From positions 124,001-188,000 of the forward strand of contig CAJNOL010000122.1 of NCBI GenBank assembly GCA_905250125.1: a stretch of 64,000 bases of DNA, given 5' to 3'. This stretch comes from Rotaria sordida (taxonomy: Eukaryota; Rotifera; Eurotatoria; Philodinida; Philodinidae). The notes beneath the pieces are model-generated. The model saw only the letters and a program-made list of their open reading frames with translations, was not told the DNA's origin and made no database searches. The position numbers were made by a program, and so were the translations under genes. This document shows positions 24,901 through 34,500 of this stretch, piece by piece (position 1 is the first letter of the stretch; every line of letters starts with the position of its first letter).

Positions 24901-25322
24901 ACGAAGCGAAAATCTATGTAGATATATTTCTTTTTCTTTTCTTTAATATCGTATACTATCAAGATTTGGTGTGTAGGTGTCCGACCAACTGACAATATAG
25001 TTGCCGACTACAATAATAACATATAACGAGTATCTTCTTCCTTTTTTTTTTCTCTACATCTTATCCTTTTTTCTAGCTTCGATATGAGTATGTATATGCA
25101 TCTCATCATACGAACCAAAAAAAAAGCCACATACACATGCGCCCATAACTAGAATATGTTCTAAAAATAGTGTCAAGGTTAAAGCTAGCTATTTCTATTT
25201 GATGACAGAATATGTTTTTGTACAGAACGAAGAAAATACAAATGATGAAAGAAGCGACAAAGAATACAAGCAAGGTATTCTATTCGTCGTTATAACATTA
25301 TCGTTCTTAACATACAAAATAT
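21930..25322. other. Intergenic region between dynein and the small heat-shock gene
   Basis: No supported gene. It contains a dispersed repeat at 22015-22345 and a second dispersed segment at about 22545-22650 that recurs at 28610-28865. The remainder is AT-rich. The last 200 bp before 25323 should contain the heat-shock gene promoter; I saw no convincing array of alternating GAA/TTC heat-shock units, only a loose pair (GAA and TTC four bases apart) near 25153. Confidence 0.5.
22015..22345 (+). repeat. Dispersed repeat family R1, copy 1
   Basis: About 330 bp that match 54892-55243 in order and orientation: GCCTTTCAGCTATCTTG against GCCTTTCGGTTATCTTG, then CCGATATCTTC, TAGTCAGCAT, ACTATCGGAC, AGGTTTGAACA and finally ACTCAGTCATGRC. 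The 5' part contains AGTCTAGTGGTAGATT, which resembles a tRNA D-arm / RNA polymerase III A box. A B box at normal spacing is not evident, so a SINE origin is only a possibility. Confidence 0.65.
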
Positions 25323-26042
25323 ATGGCTTCTTCGACTGTTATACCTATTGTTTATACAAATAATTCCTTAGAAAAAAATCGTTTAGGATCACCAGTATCT
25401 TCATCAAATCGTTATTCAGTACATGATCATGGACAAGGTCATCGCACATATTCATATGAATTTGATTTATTTGATTATGAACCTGAAGAAATAACTGTTC
25501 TACTTGATGATAATGGTACATTACGCATACGTGCATATCGTCCACCATGCCGTGAATTTCGACGTGAATATAATCTTGGTGGACCGACTGTCGAAACAAC
25601 ACTTGTAAGAAATACCATTGATACTCATGGACGTCTTCGTGTTGATATTGATGTTCGACCACGACGTTATGATTTACAAACAATAAATCCTACTAATAAT
25701 ATTATTACATTTGATTTACAAGGTTATAGACCAGAAAATGTAACTGTTCGAATAAATCGAAATGGTTTACTTAAAATAAGTGGTCAACATATTGATGATA
25801 CATATGGTAATCATATTAATCGTGAATATTTTAGACAATATCAATTACCATCGAATATTGATCCTGATAAAGTACGTGCACGTATGGATCAAAACCAAAT
25901 ATTAACTATTGAATTACCTCAACCATTATCAACAGTTAATTCTGGAAGACGTGAATATTGGGTACCTGCTTATGAAAGAAATTATCCACCACATTATGGT
26001 ACTGGACCTTATGGTGGTTATTGTTGTTGCAATATTATATAA
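25323..26042 (+). CDS. Small heat-shock protein (HSP20) with two alpha-crystallin domains and CaaX-like end
   Basis: A 239-residue intronless protein. Small heat-shock proteins are ATP-independent holdase chaperones that bind unfolding proteins. Two alpha-crystallin-like repeats are visible. The first is at about residues 41-112, with YSYEFDLFDYEPEEITVLLD, DNGTLRIRA and LRVDIDV. The second is at about 126-200, with ITFDLQGYRPENVTVRINR, NGLLKISGQH, REYFRQYQLPSNIDPDKVRA and ILTIELP. The second is closer to the family consensus. Tandem alpha-crystallin domains are known from flatworm proteins. The N-terminus is short and serine/asparagine-rich; the C-terminus is Gly/Tyr/Pro-rich and ends YCCCNII. 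The final CNII has the form of a CaaX prenylation box preceded by two more cysteines. ATG at 25323 is the first in frame. The gene converges on the MKKS-like gene. Confidence 0.88.
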   Translation: MASSTVIPIVYTNNSLEKNRLGSPVSSSNRYSVHDHGQGHRTYSYEFDLFDYEPEEITVLLDDNGTLRIRAYRPPCREFRREYNLGGPTVETTLVRNTIDTHGRLRVDIDVRPRRYDLQTINPTNNIITFDLQGYRPENVTVRINRNGLLKISGQHIDDTYGNHINREYFRQYQLPSNIDPDKVRARMDQNQILTIELPQPLSTVNSGRREYWVPAYERNYPPHYGTGPYGGYCCCNII

Positions 26043-26145
26043 TAAACAACAGAATGGAAAGAAACCAACAATAACAACAAAAAAACAAACAGACATATTT
26101 ATTAATTTAGTAAACAAAAAAAAACAACTTTCTTTTTTCTTTTTT

Positions 26146-29100
26146 TTAATCACATTTTTCTACTACAATTTTTCTCGTAGTACTATATATACCATCAATT
26201 TTGTTAATATAATATAGAAAATTAATTCCATTTAATAAATATTCTTGAAAAATACATATTGGAAATAATTTATCATTGTTTCTATTAGATATTTTATCAA
26301 TATATATACGATGATTATCTAAAATATGTCTTAATTCTGGAATATTATCATGAATATATTTTAGATAATCTTTTTCTGTTGATATTGATAAATATGATGT
26401 TTTGTTTAATTGTTCAAGAATATGTTTAATAAGACGAACAATATTAATTAAAATTTTTTGTGTCGTTAAAAACAATGTAGATGTTGGAACACAAGAAAGA
26501 AGTGTTTGATGAGAACCTTAAAGAAATTCAAATTTATAATATTCAAGTATTTGTATATTGTTTCATAAAAATATTGATAAAAAAAACACGACAGTTTCCG
26601 ATGGAAAATATAAACGTTATATGGAATACCAATAATCTATATACTTTATATAAGAAAGATATAATTTCGAGTTTGGATTTTAATTTCTATATATATTTTG
26701 AAACAATCGTTATTTAATTCATCAAGATTAGATAAGAATTATTATTAATAACAATGTAGTTATTGGATAAAATTATCTACAATTCTTTATAGGAACAAAA
26801 TATTTGGTCAGTGAATTATTTAGACAGTCAATTAGTGATGAGTCATGTTTGTTAATAAACTAAACACCATTAAATAAAATTTACTAACAGTCAATTAAGT
26901 CAAAGAGTATAGATGTAAGTAATTTTGGTTTCTATTTTTTCCTCTGATTTCAGCTTACAGTTCATAAGTAAAAAAAAATGAAAATGATGTATGAAATAAA
27001 GAGATTGTAGCAGAAAATGATAAAATAGATGGAAACGAAAGACCTTATTTAAAAAAAGGAAATCAAAATATTACGTTAACAAGGCTATATTTGATAATGT
27101 TTAATGGTGCAGAAGCAACAAATGGAAATCCATGGTCAAAATATTATACGAACCATACAGAAAATGAGAAAACAGTTTATTACAGATGTAACAAAGCCTA
27201 GTATCATGGGCCTTAATGTAGAACAAAGCATTTATCTATTGTATTATGCAGACAGTGAAGAAAGTGGCTGTTTATAAAATCAAAGTTAAGTATGATCAAT
27301 ACAAAGATATGAATGATTCCAATCGGTGATCTAATAAAAAAAAATTGTCTTTTAACTAACCATTTGAAGATAAATAAATATATGCTTGTTGATTAACAAT
27401 AACATGCCGATCAAGTAAAATTGTTGATATTTTATCAATTGATTCATCATCAGAAATTAATAATCGATTACATGGTAAACATTGATAAACTTTTAAAATA
27501 AATTCAAATGTTTGTTCATCTAATGAATCAATAACATTTATATTTGCTTGATGTAATTCAAAAAGAAATAATTCATTTATACATGATAATGAAATAATTA
27601 AATTAACATTTATTAAATATTTTTTAATAAATTGTCGATAAATTAATGTATCATAGGAAATAAATTCTTGATTATGATCAATTATTGTAAATAAGGATGA
27701 TTTATTATTAAATTCTTTTGATTGTATATTTAAAAATACAATTATCAATTCACTATTTGAAATAAATGATGAAAGTAATTTATGAGAATTATAAATTGGT
27801 AAAAGTATACCATCAATTAAACGTGATTGTTTTATTGAAGAACCAATTGTAACAAAAGATAATTGTTGATTATAAATAAGATAATCATCAATTCGATCAA
27901 GATTATCTAAAGGAGAAAAAAAAATACAATTTTTTTGTTTTTTAACAAACTTGTCAGTGCAGATTCATGAGGAACCAAAGTGTAGAATTTACACACAAAC
28001 TCTGACTGTTATAAAGTTATAGTACATTTCCGGAGAGAAATGCCAAATAAATCAAAATTATAATCATTTATTATAGTTGATATACGTGCTCTGAAATGTT
28101 ATCATTTTGAAGATGTTTGCATTTAGAATTGTAACTCTACTAATTTATTAGACTCACGTAACATCGTTATTTGTATTTGTCAGATATATCTTCAATACTT
28201 ACTTTCTTTTCTCCTAATAATATATACAATACATGCCATAGGAAGCGGCAAATATCATTTTAATCTCCATTTCGTTAGTTCAACCGCCATACTAGCCTGC
28301 TATGCATATTGATTTCATCGTTTGGCAAGGTTCCGAGCAAATCATTCTATGGCTCGACGAACTTTGACATATACTGTTGAGTTTTGCCTAAACTTAAAAT
28401 TCGATGAATTCATACGTTTCTATGTTCATTCTATTCTGATTCTTCTAGTTTAATGATACCATCGTTCTACTGATTGATACTTACAATAAGATCCTTTCGC
28501 TGCATTAAATATCAAGATCCACAATATTTAGACTAGTTGGAATCTACAGTAGAAATTTTAGATTCATTGAATGCTTTGGAAGATTTCAGAAAGTTCCCGA
28601 TTACGGTTGGCTCCTTCCCTCGTTACTATGGAGTCACAAAAATCTCGATTTAAACTTACACTCACTATCAGGGGCATAGCCAGAAATTTCACAAGGAAGG
28701 TGCTTGACTTGTTATCGGGGTGCACGTCAGCAGGAAAATAATTTTTTTATTTGTGAAAAGGTTTTTCATCTGTACCCCTCTAGATATTTTTTTGGTTAAG
28801 GAGGATGCACCTCCTGGCTACGCCCCTATTCACTATTTCCTTCGAAAATATATGTGAGTTTTACGAAAGAAGGTAAATACGTACGTTTAACCAAATGAGA
28901 AAGAAGACCATGATAGAATTCTTGTCGATCAAAGATTAATCTTGGTAATGTATCAAGAATATGACCAACTAACAATTCAATGTTAATATCTTCTTTTTTA
29001 ACAATATTTTTATTTGTTGAAATAAATTTAATTGAAGATAATTTTTTATTGATATTTGATAAGTATAAACGTCGTTCACATGTATTCATTTCAATAAGAG

Positions 29101-29392
29101 AATGATCCATAAATAGATTACGTATAAAAAATGCTAATGTTTTTACATTTGTACCTAATTTTTCTTCAAATGAAACAAAATGATTGGTAAGAAGTTGTGT
29201 AATACCAGCAGGAGAATTATTGTTTGTTAGAGATCGATGAGCACGAACTAAATCTGCACCGAAGATTAATTGAGCAAAATGACCATCTGTACTGCAATGA
29301 AGAGCATAACGTTGAATACATGTTGTAAATAGATGACATATATTTATCAAACTAGTTTTGACTTGATCAGGAAATGAAGATGCTGTCGACAT
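26146..29392 (-). CDS. MKKS: MKKS/BBS6-like group II chaperonin relative, 3 exons
   Basis: Exons, minus strand: 29392-28885, 27906-27361 and 26516-26146; they join in frame into 474 residues. MKKS/BBS6 is a CCT-related protein that helps assemble the BBSome at the ciliary base. The first exon has a chaperonin equatorial-like segment in which the usual GDGT becomes STDGHF, then an IRNLFMDHSL region resembling MKKS. Exon 2 carries SRLIDGILLPI, the counterpart of the MKKS apical entry, and the VNVNLIISL / LLISDDE strands. Exon 3 continues with AYIYLSSNG-SHQTLLSCVP, matching the MKKS return to the intermediate domain. Compared with human MKKS (570 residues) it lacks about 80 residues at the start and is shorter at the end. 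The start codon follows a splice acceptor (29399-29400) by 6 nt, so either an upstream coding exon or a trans-spliced leader is possible. Family assignment is by eye; BBS10/BBS12 are less likely. Confidence 0.72.
28610..28865 (+). repeat. Dispersed repeat R2, interrupted by a MITE
   Basis: The flanks AAACTTACACTCACTAT and TTCCTTCGAAAATATATGTG, either side of the MITE at 28669-28828, match the continuous sequence at about 22605-22650 (AAACTTACACTCACTATTTT, CTTCAAAAATACATGTGAGTT). This shows a copy of an older repeat broken by a newer insertion. It ends 20 bp from the donor site of exon 1 of the MKKS-like gene. Confidence 0.65.
28669..28828. mobile_element. 160-bp hAT-like MITE inside the MKKS-like intron 1
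   Basis: It starts CAGGGGCATAGCCAG and ends CTGGCTACGCCCCTA, giving a 14-bp terminal inverted repeat (AGGGGCRTAGCCAG). It is flanked by CTCACTAT (28661-28668) and TTCACTAT (28829-28836), an 8-bp target duplication with one mismatch. CAGGG ends and 8-bp duplications are typical of the hAT superfamily. The surrounding sequence resumes an older dispersed repeat, so the empty site can be read at about 22610. Confidence 0.85.
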
Positions 29393-29398
29393 AATTAA

Positions 29399-31530
29399 CT
29401 AAACGAAAAACGTTTCTTTTATGAAATAAAATTTTTGATATTATAGTGAAGTTCTACTTGATATTATGTAACTATAATTAATACTTCAATTGATTCTGAG
29501 TTTTCAACTTCATCTTCTGACTATCAGTAGGTCAATGTGAGAGTCAGAAAGATTCTAAAAGCTTGAAATAAGTTGGAGTACTTTCCTCGTAGATTGATTT
29601 TATTTTACATTAAATCTCAGTCCGTTCTAACAGAAAATTTAATTATAATGAGTACGAGCTCAAATAGAGTACATATCGACTACAATGTTATTGTTTTTCT
29701 CTTCGCACATAGATAGATTTCATGATTCCTAGAATATCGTACAAGTTTCAATCGAAAAGAATGTATTTCAGCAAAACGATCATAACTTGGCTTCAAAGTC
29801 CACGGAAATAAAACCTTTTAGAATGTTGCTAGTCTCTCCAAGACACCCTTGTAGGCTCAAACGATGACTATAAGTTCGGGTAGTTCTTTCGTTGGTGCGA
29901 ATAGAAAAAAGAAACTTCAAAAGATTTATTCCCATAGGTCATGTTTATAGGTAAAATATAAAATAAAAAACTTTTACTTGGTTAGTGAAACTCTCTTGCA
30001 TTTATTATATAGAAAGCATTTTTTGATATGATTCTGTTTCAAAAACAAAAAGAAAAACATGCTAATGAAATAAACATTAACTATTCATATTCATCGACTA
30101 AGTCTTATTACAAATGTATCTCTGTTTTTGTTTACAGTCAACTATCAATCAGTTTGAACTATAAGTGCAAATTACCTATACAAAATATTCTAGTTTTCTT
30201 GATTTTTTTTAATTTATCGATATTCAGTTTAATTTTGAGTATAAAATTTGGATGTCAAAGAATAATTCAGTCCCGACAATAATATAACAGCACTATTTGT
30301 AGTTCTTTAAAAATTTCTGTAACTAAAAACCATCGTATCTAATGAAGTGAAACAAGTTATCAAATAGAATACATATATTGCACTGCAGACCACTGCTTTT
30401 TTATGAAGTACAAAAATTCAAAATCATGCAGGATATCTCAAAATATTACCCCATCTCGAGTTTTATACATTTTACAATAAAAAAAAATGAAGAATTTGTA
30501 CGTTTAATATAATCGATAGGTTCAAATCAATTAACTTCAAAATAAAGAATTTTAAAATGCTTTCATAGTAATGAAAACATACTTGTAGCATTTTCTTTGA
30601 ATTAATATTCTTATAAACAAAATCAAATCTCAAATCGAAAGACTACCATACACAAAATCTACTTAGTCATACAAATGAAATTATATATTGGAAGATTTTA
30701 TAATTTAATTTCTAAGAACACCCAATATCAGTATAAACAATATTTAATTGACGATTATTTGTTTAATTGACCAATTTCTGAAATGATTCTGCTGAAGATG
30801 TATGTACAGATTAATAAATTAGAAAGATTCATCTTTCATAATATCGATATATAAATAAAATTTATCCTTAAAAAATATTATTCAATGAAGGATATCAAAA
30901 AAAAGCCATTTTTTATAAATTAAAACTATGTTAGATTACATAACTATTCATCTTTTATAAGTGAACACTGCAAAAAATCTAAGGTCGCTTAGATCTTTTA
31001 TAAAAATCTCAAGAGAAAAACAATATACATTAACTTACATTTTATTTATGAATAAATTCAAGTTGAACGTCTTTTTTCAATTAACTTTCACAGCCATATT
31101 ATCATGTATTGTCTACAGTTTCCAAGTAGATAATCTTTTTTCTTTTTTTTACATTCAATAGATGTCGTTAATATAAGATAAAAAATAAATAAATAAACTT
31201 AATCGATTTATTTTTCTTAACAATATATTTCTTAATATATTTTTCTTAAGAATATGTTTCTTAATATATTTTTATAATATATAAATTTCAAATACTCTAT
31301 TCTAGATGACCTTCTCTGATATTATGATTCATTGAAAACTAGCGAATCTTTTCCTTTATGACTAGTCAAGCGTTTCATATTGAAATCGAACCTTCGTTTT
31401 CTTGAAAAATATACTATCTTATGTACAGTGATTATTTTTAATTTAATCTCATATTTCAATCATTTTTAATTAATAATATTTATTCATACATATATATATA
31501 TACATATATACATATACATACATATAAATC
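29399..31530. other. Intergenic region between the MKKS-like and PIAS-like genes (divergent)
   Basis: No supported gene. It holds one arm of the F1 foldback family at about 29740-29900 and a 26-bp AT-rich direct repeat at 31210-31275 (TTTCTTAATATATTTTTCTT and variants). A TA/CA-rich microsatellite-like run sits at about 31480-31525, just before the first PIAS-like gene. The two flanking genes point away from each other, so their promoters should lie here. Confidence 0.5.
29740..29900 (+). repeat. Partial copy of foldback family F1
   Basis: CAGCAAAACGATCATAACTT, then GGCTTCAAAG, GCTAGTCTCTCCAAGACACC and TTGTAGGCTCAA match the right arms of the dynein-intron copies at 13861-13990 and 18955-19090. 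The inverted left arm was not found nearby, so the copy appears truncated or decayed. Confidence 0.65.
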
Positions 31531-31544
31531 CTTAGTTCAAAACA
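31528..31544 (+). promoter_or_regulatory. Splice acceptor and 9-nt leader before the first PIAS-like ATG
   Basis: ATCCTTAG followed by TTCAAAACA and ATG. An acceptor this close to a start codon fits spliced-leader trans-splicing, which is known in rotifers, or a 5' UTR intron. Only weak pyrimidine enrichment precedes it. Confidence 0.35.
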
Positions 31545-34500
31545 ATGCAATCATCATCTGTAATAAATTCATCAAATAATCAAAACTATTTTCCTTCACA
31601 AGAAGATCGTACACATATTTATCAATTGTTAAATGAATTAGATAATGATCAATTACGTTTAATTCTTACAAAACATTTACGAAATTCTTCAATACTAAAT
31701 GAAATACAACATTATACACGTACACGACTATTTCAAGAATGTTTTACACTTATTGAGAATTGTTATACAAGTGAATTAGAACAAACATTACTGGCTTTAA
31801 GACAAAAACGTTGTCCACCGGATTTTTATCAACAGCAACAACAACAACAAACACAAGCAACTTTTCGAGCATCATACAATCAAGAACAACCAGCTTATTA
31901 TACACATACAACAATACAATATAGTGGACAACCAAACTATCGTTTACCGTCGTCAACGGCAATACCACAACATCCACGAGCAAGTAAATACATAGTAAAA
32001 TCTTTAAAAATATCAAAAATTTCTTACTGATCAAACATTAATTCATTATTATTCTTTGAAGAGAAGATTTATCTATTTATTTAACTAATGTGGAAAGTAA
32101 AAATATGAAGAGCAAAAACACTCTAATCTTTTCTCATTCTTCAACATTTTTTCTTCATTTGATTTTTCTATCATATCTCTTTTATCTTTTCGACTAACAT
32201 TGACTTTAACTGTCTATTATTATCTTAAATCATCATTTAGTTACGAAACTCCCGTTGTTCGTCAATTTTGAAAGTCCTATTGGCGAATTTCGAGTAATTG
32301 TTAATTACATTCTGAAATGTAGTTGAAGTTCGTTCAAATTTTATTCATGTACATTCTGATATGATAACTGATGATGCGGAAGTTGTTGTATAAAATATTC
32401 GTTCATTTCTCGGACACTAAACGACAACTATTATTCATTTCAAAAAAGAAAGGACTCGTTTGTTTGTTGAATAACTCGGCAATGCTGATAGCTATTGAGC
32501 TTGGATTTTCACCGTGAGAAAGAGCATTTGTGAGGGTACAAGTCTACCTGAGAATCAAAATACTTGAAAAGTTTTCTAGGGAGTTCTAGGAATTTTTTGG
32601 AAAATCATTGTCTGATTCGCTTGATTAGCTGTATTTTCCATTTCAATTTAGCCATATTGTAGCTCAATGTCTACTTTAAAAATTCCGAAAATTTTAGACG
32701 TTTTGCAGCTTTTCTTAAAAAATGATGGCCATTTTTACTAAATTTTCGACCCTTTCCTAGGTATTTATTTATCGGAAAATGAAATTACGGAATTTCAACC
32801 TAAAAATTTGCCCATAGAATATCCTAAAAGTTTGAGCAAAAAAGGATGTTCCTTTCTCAAGACATCGGATTTTCAATTTCACTTAAAAATACAGCTAATC
32901 AAGCGAATCAGACGGTGATTTTCCAAAAAAATCCGTGCAATCCCTGGAAAACTTTTCAAGTATTTTGATTTGCAGATAGACTTGTACCCCCCATTCATGC
33001 TATTTCTAACGACGAAAACCCGAGCTCAATAGCTACAAGCGTTGCCGAGTTATTCAACGAACCAACGAGTCGATTCTTTTTTGAAATAGATAATAGTTAG
33101 AACCAGAATCAAAAAGTTTTGCTCTTTCTGAATATATTTTTGGAATTTCTTTCTGAGATAAGATTGAAAAATTATCACCAGATTGTTTCAAAAGATCCAA
33201 AATAGCGATTCTACAGCATATTGTTTTGATGAATTTGTATTTCGATTCAAAATCTATTAGATTCAAAATACAACATAGGTTTTAATGGCTTAGTTACTTT
33301 TGCACTCAAGTCGATCATTCCGACCACCGGATACTGCAGGAACCGGCAGAAAAGATGCGGGAAAATCGCCATTTCCTGCAAGAAAACATCGAAAATAGAC
33401 GGAACACGGAAGCAGTATTTTGACCAGACATTTTCCGGACTTTATTTCCGACCGGTTCCTGCCGGAAAGAGCAGAAGCTGGCTGGAATCCACCGAAAAAA
33501 AATTCGAAAAATTCCCGATCGGAATACTGCTTCCATGTTTCGTCGATTTGCGGTGTTTTCCTATGGGAATCGACCCGTACTTCTTCATCTAGGTATGAGA
33601 GATTTTAAAGCTTTTATATTTTTAATAGCAGGTTTTGACCAATGTCAATTTTCATAGAAACTAGCTTTTTATTAAAACGAAATTTCGCTTATTGTAATAT
33701 CTTATTTTCTATAGAATTCAATGCTCTATAATAATATTGAGTAGAAGTTGTTTCAAGACACAAACTAAGGACTGCACCAAAACCGATATTTTACTTTGTA
33801 GAAACACAATTTTGAACTTTTTTTTCACAAAATTTACTGATAGTTGTTCACTCTTACTCTAGAAGAAAGATCTGAATATATATTCAGAAATAGCAAAAAA
33901 ATTCTGGTTCTAACAAGTTGCCCTTGAGTAGCCGAAAAATGAACGAATATTTCGTGTCAAGACTTTCGTGCCATACGTTTCATATATAGATCTTCAAATG
34001 AGTCACAGTCACGTAGATCTCTAGTTACATGTGTAGAACATTAGAATAACCTAATATGTCTTAGAAACATTTATAATCGAATAGATTACTTAGTAGAATT
34101 CAATATTTGTTTGCGTGATTGAACAACTTCAAATCTAGCTAAATGTTGATTAGTCACCTGAGATCCTTCTAGACTTTAGTCATTCATGAGACTAAATTAA
34201 ATCTTCTTTTATTAGTAATACTTTAGAGATATTTGGTTAATTATGATGATAAATATTACTGACTTCTTTCAGTTATTGTTGAAAACAACAACAAATAATA
34301 ACGCAACTGCACAACATTACATAATAATTCTATCGATGGTTTTTTATTTGTTTAGCTCGACCGAATTTAAATCCTCCTCAATCAACTAATGGTAATGATC
34401 TTCGTCCTCCTCAACAACCTTCATATATAACTTCTGTTATTCCTCATCCACAACATATAAGATCTTCATCTCCTTCAACTGCATCTATGGCAAATAAATC

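Larger units (their letters stand above)
32391..33957. mobile_element. Nested inverted-repeat elements in PIAS copy 1 intron 1
   Basis: The outer element has ends AAATATTCGTTCATTT (32392) and AAATGAACGAATATTT (33940), and its arms continue as GTTAGAACCAGAATC (33097) against GATTCTGGTTCTAAC-like sequence (33901). The outer left arm is interrupted after 32430 by a complete palindromic element at 32431-33097, and the loop of the outer element holds a third, GC-rich palindrome at about 33330-33595. No transposase reading frame is seen. The order of insertion is therefore readable: outer first, inner ones later. Confidence 0.75.

Noticed and set aside
25345..25683. 112-residue minus-strand frame opposite the small heat-shock gene
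   Set aside because: Antisense shadow of a coding exon with biased codons; His/Val/Gln-rich composition is typical of such shadows.
30028..30282. 84-residue plus-strand frame with a hydrophobic part
   Set aside because: AT-rich intergenic DNA, no splice partners, no recognisable motif.
33315..33608. Overlapping open frames on both strands
   Set aside because: They fall in a GC-rich palindromic MITE; symmetry explains both.
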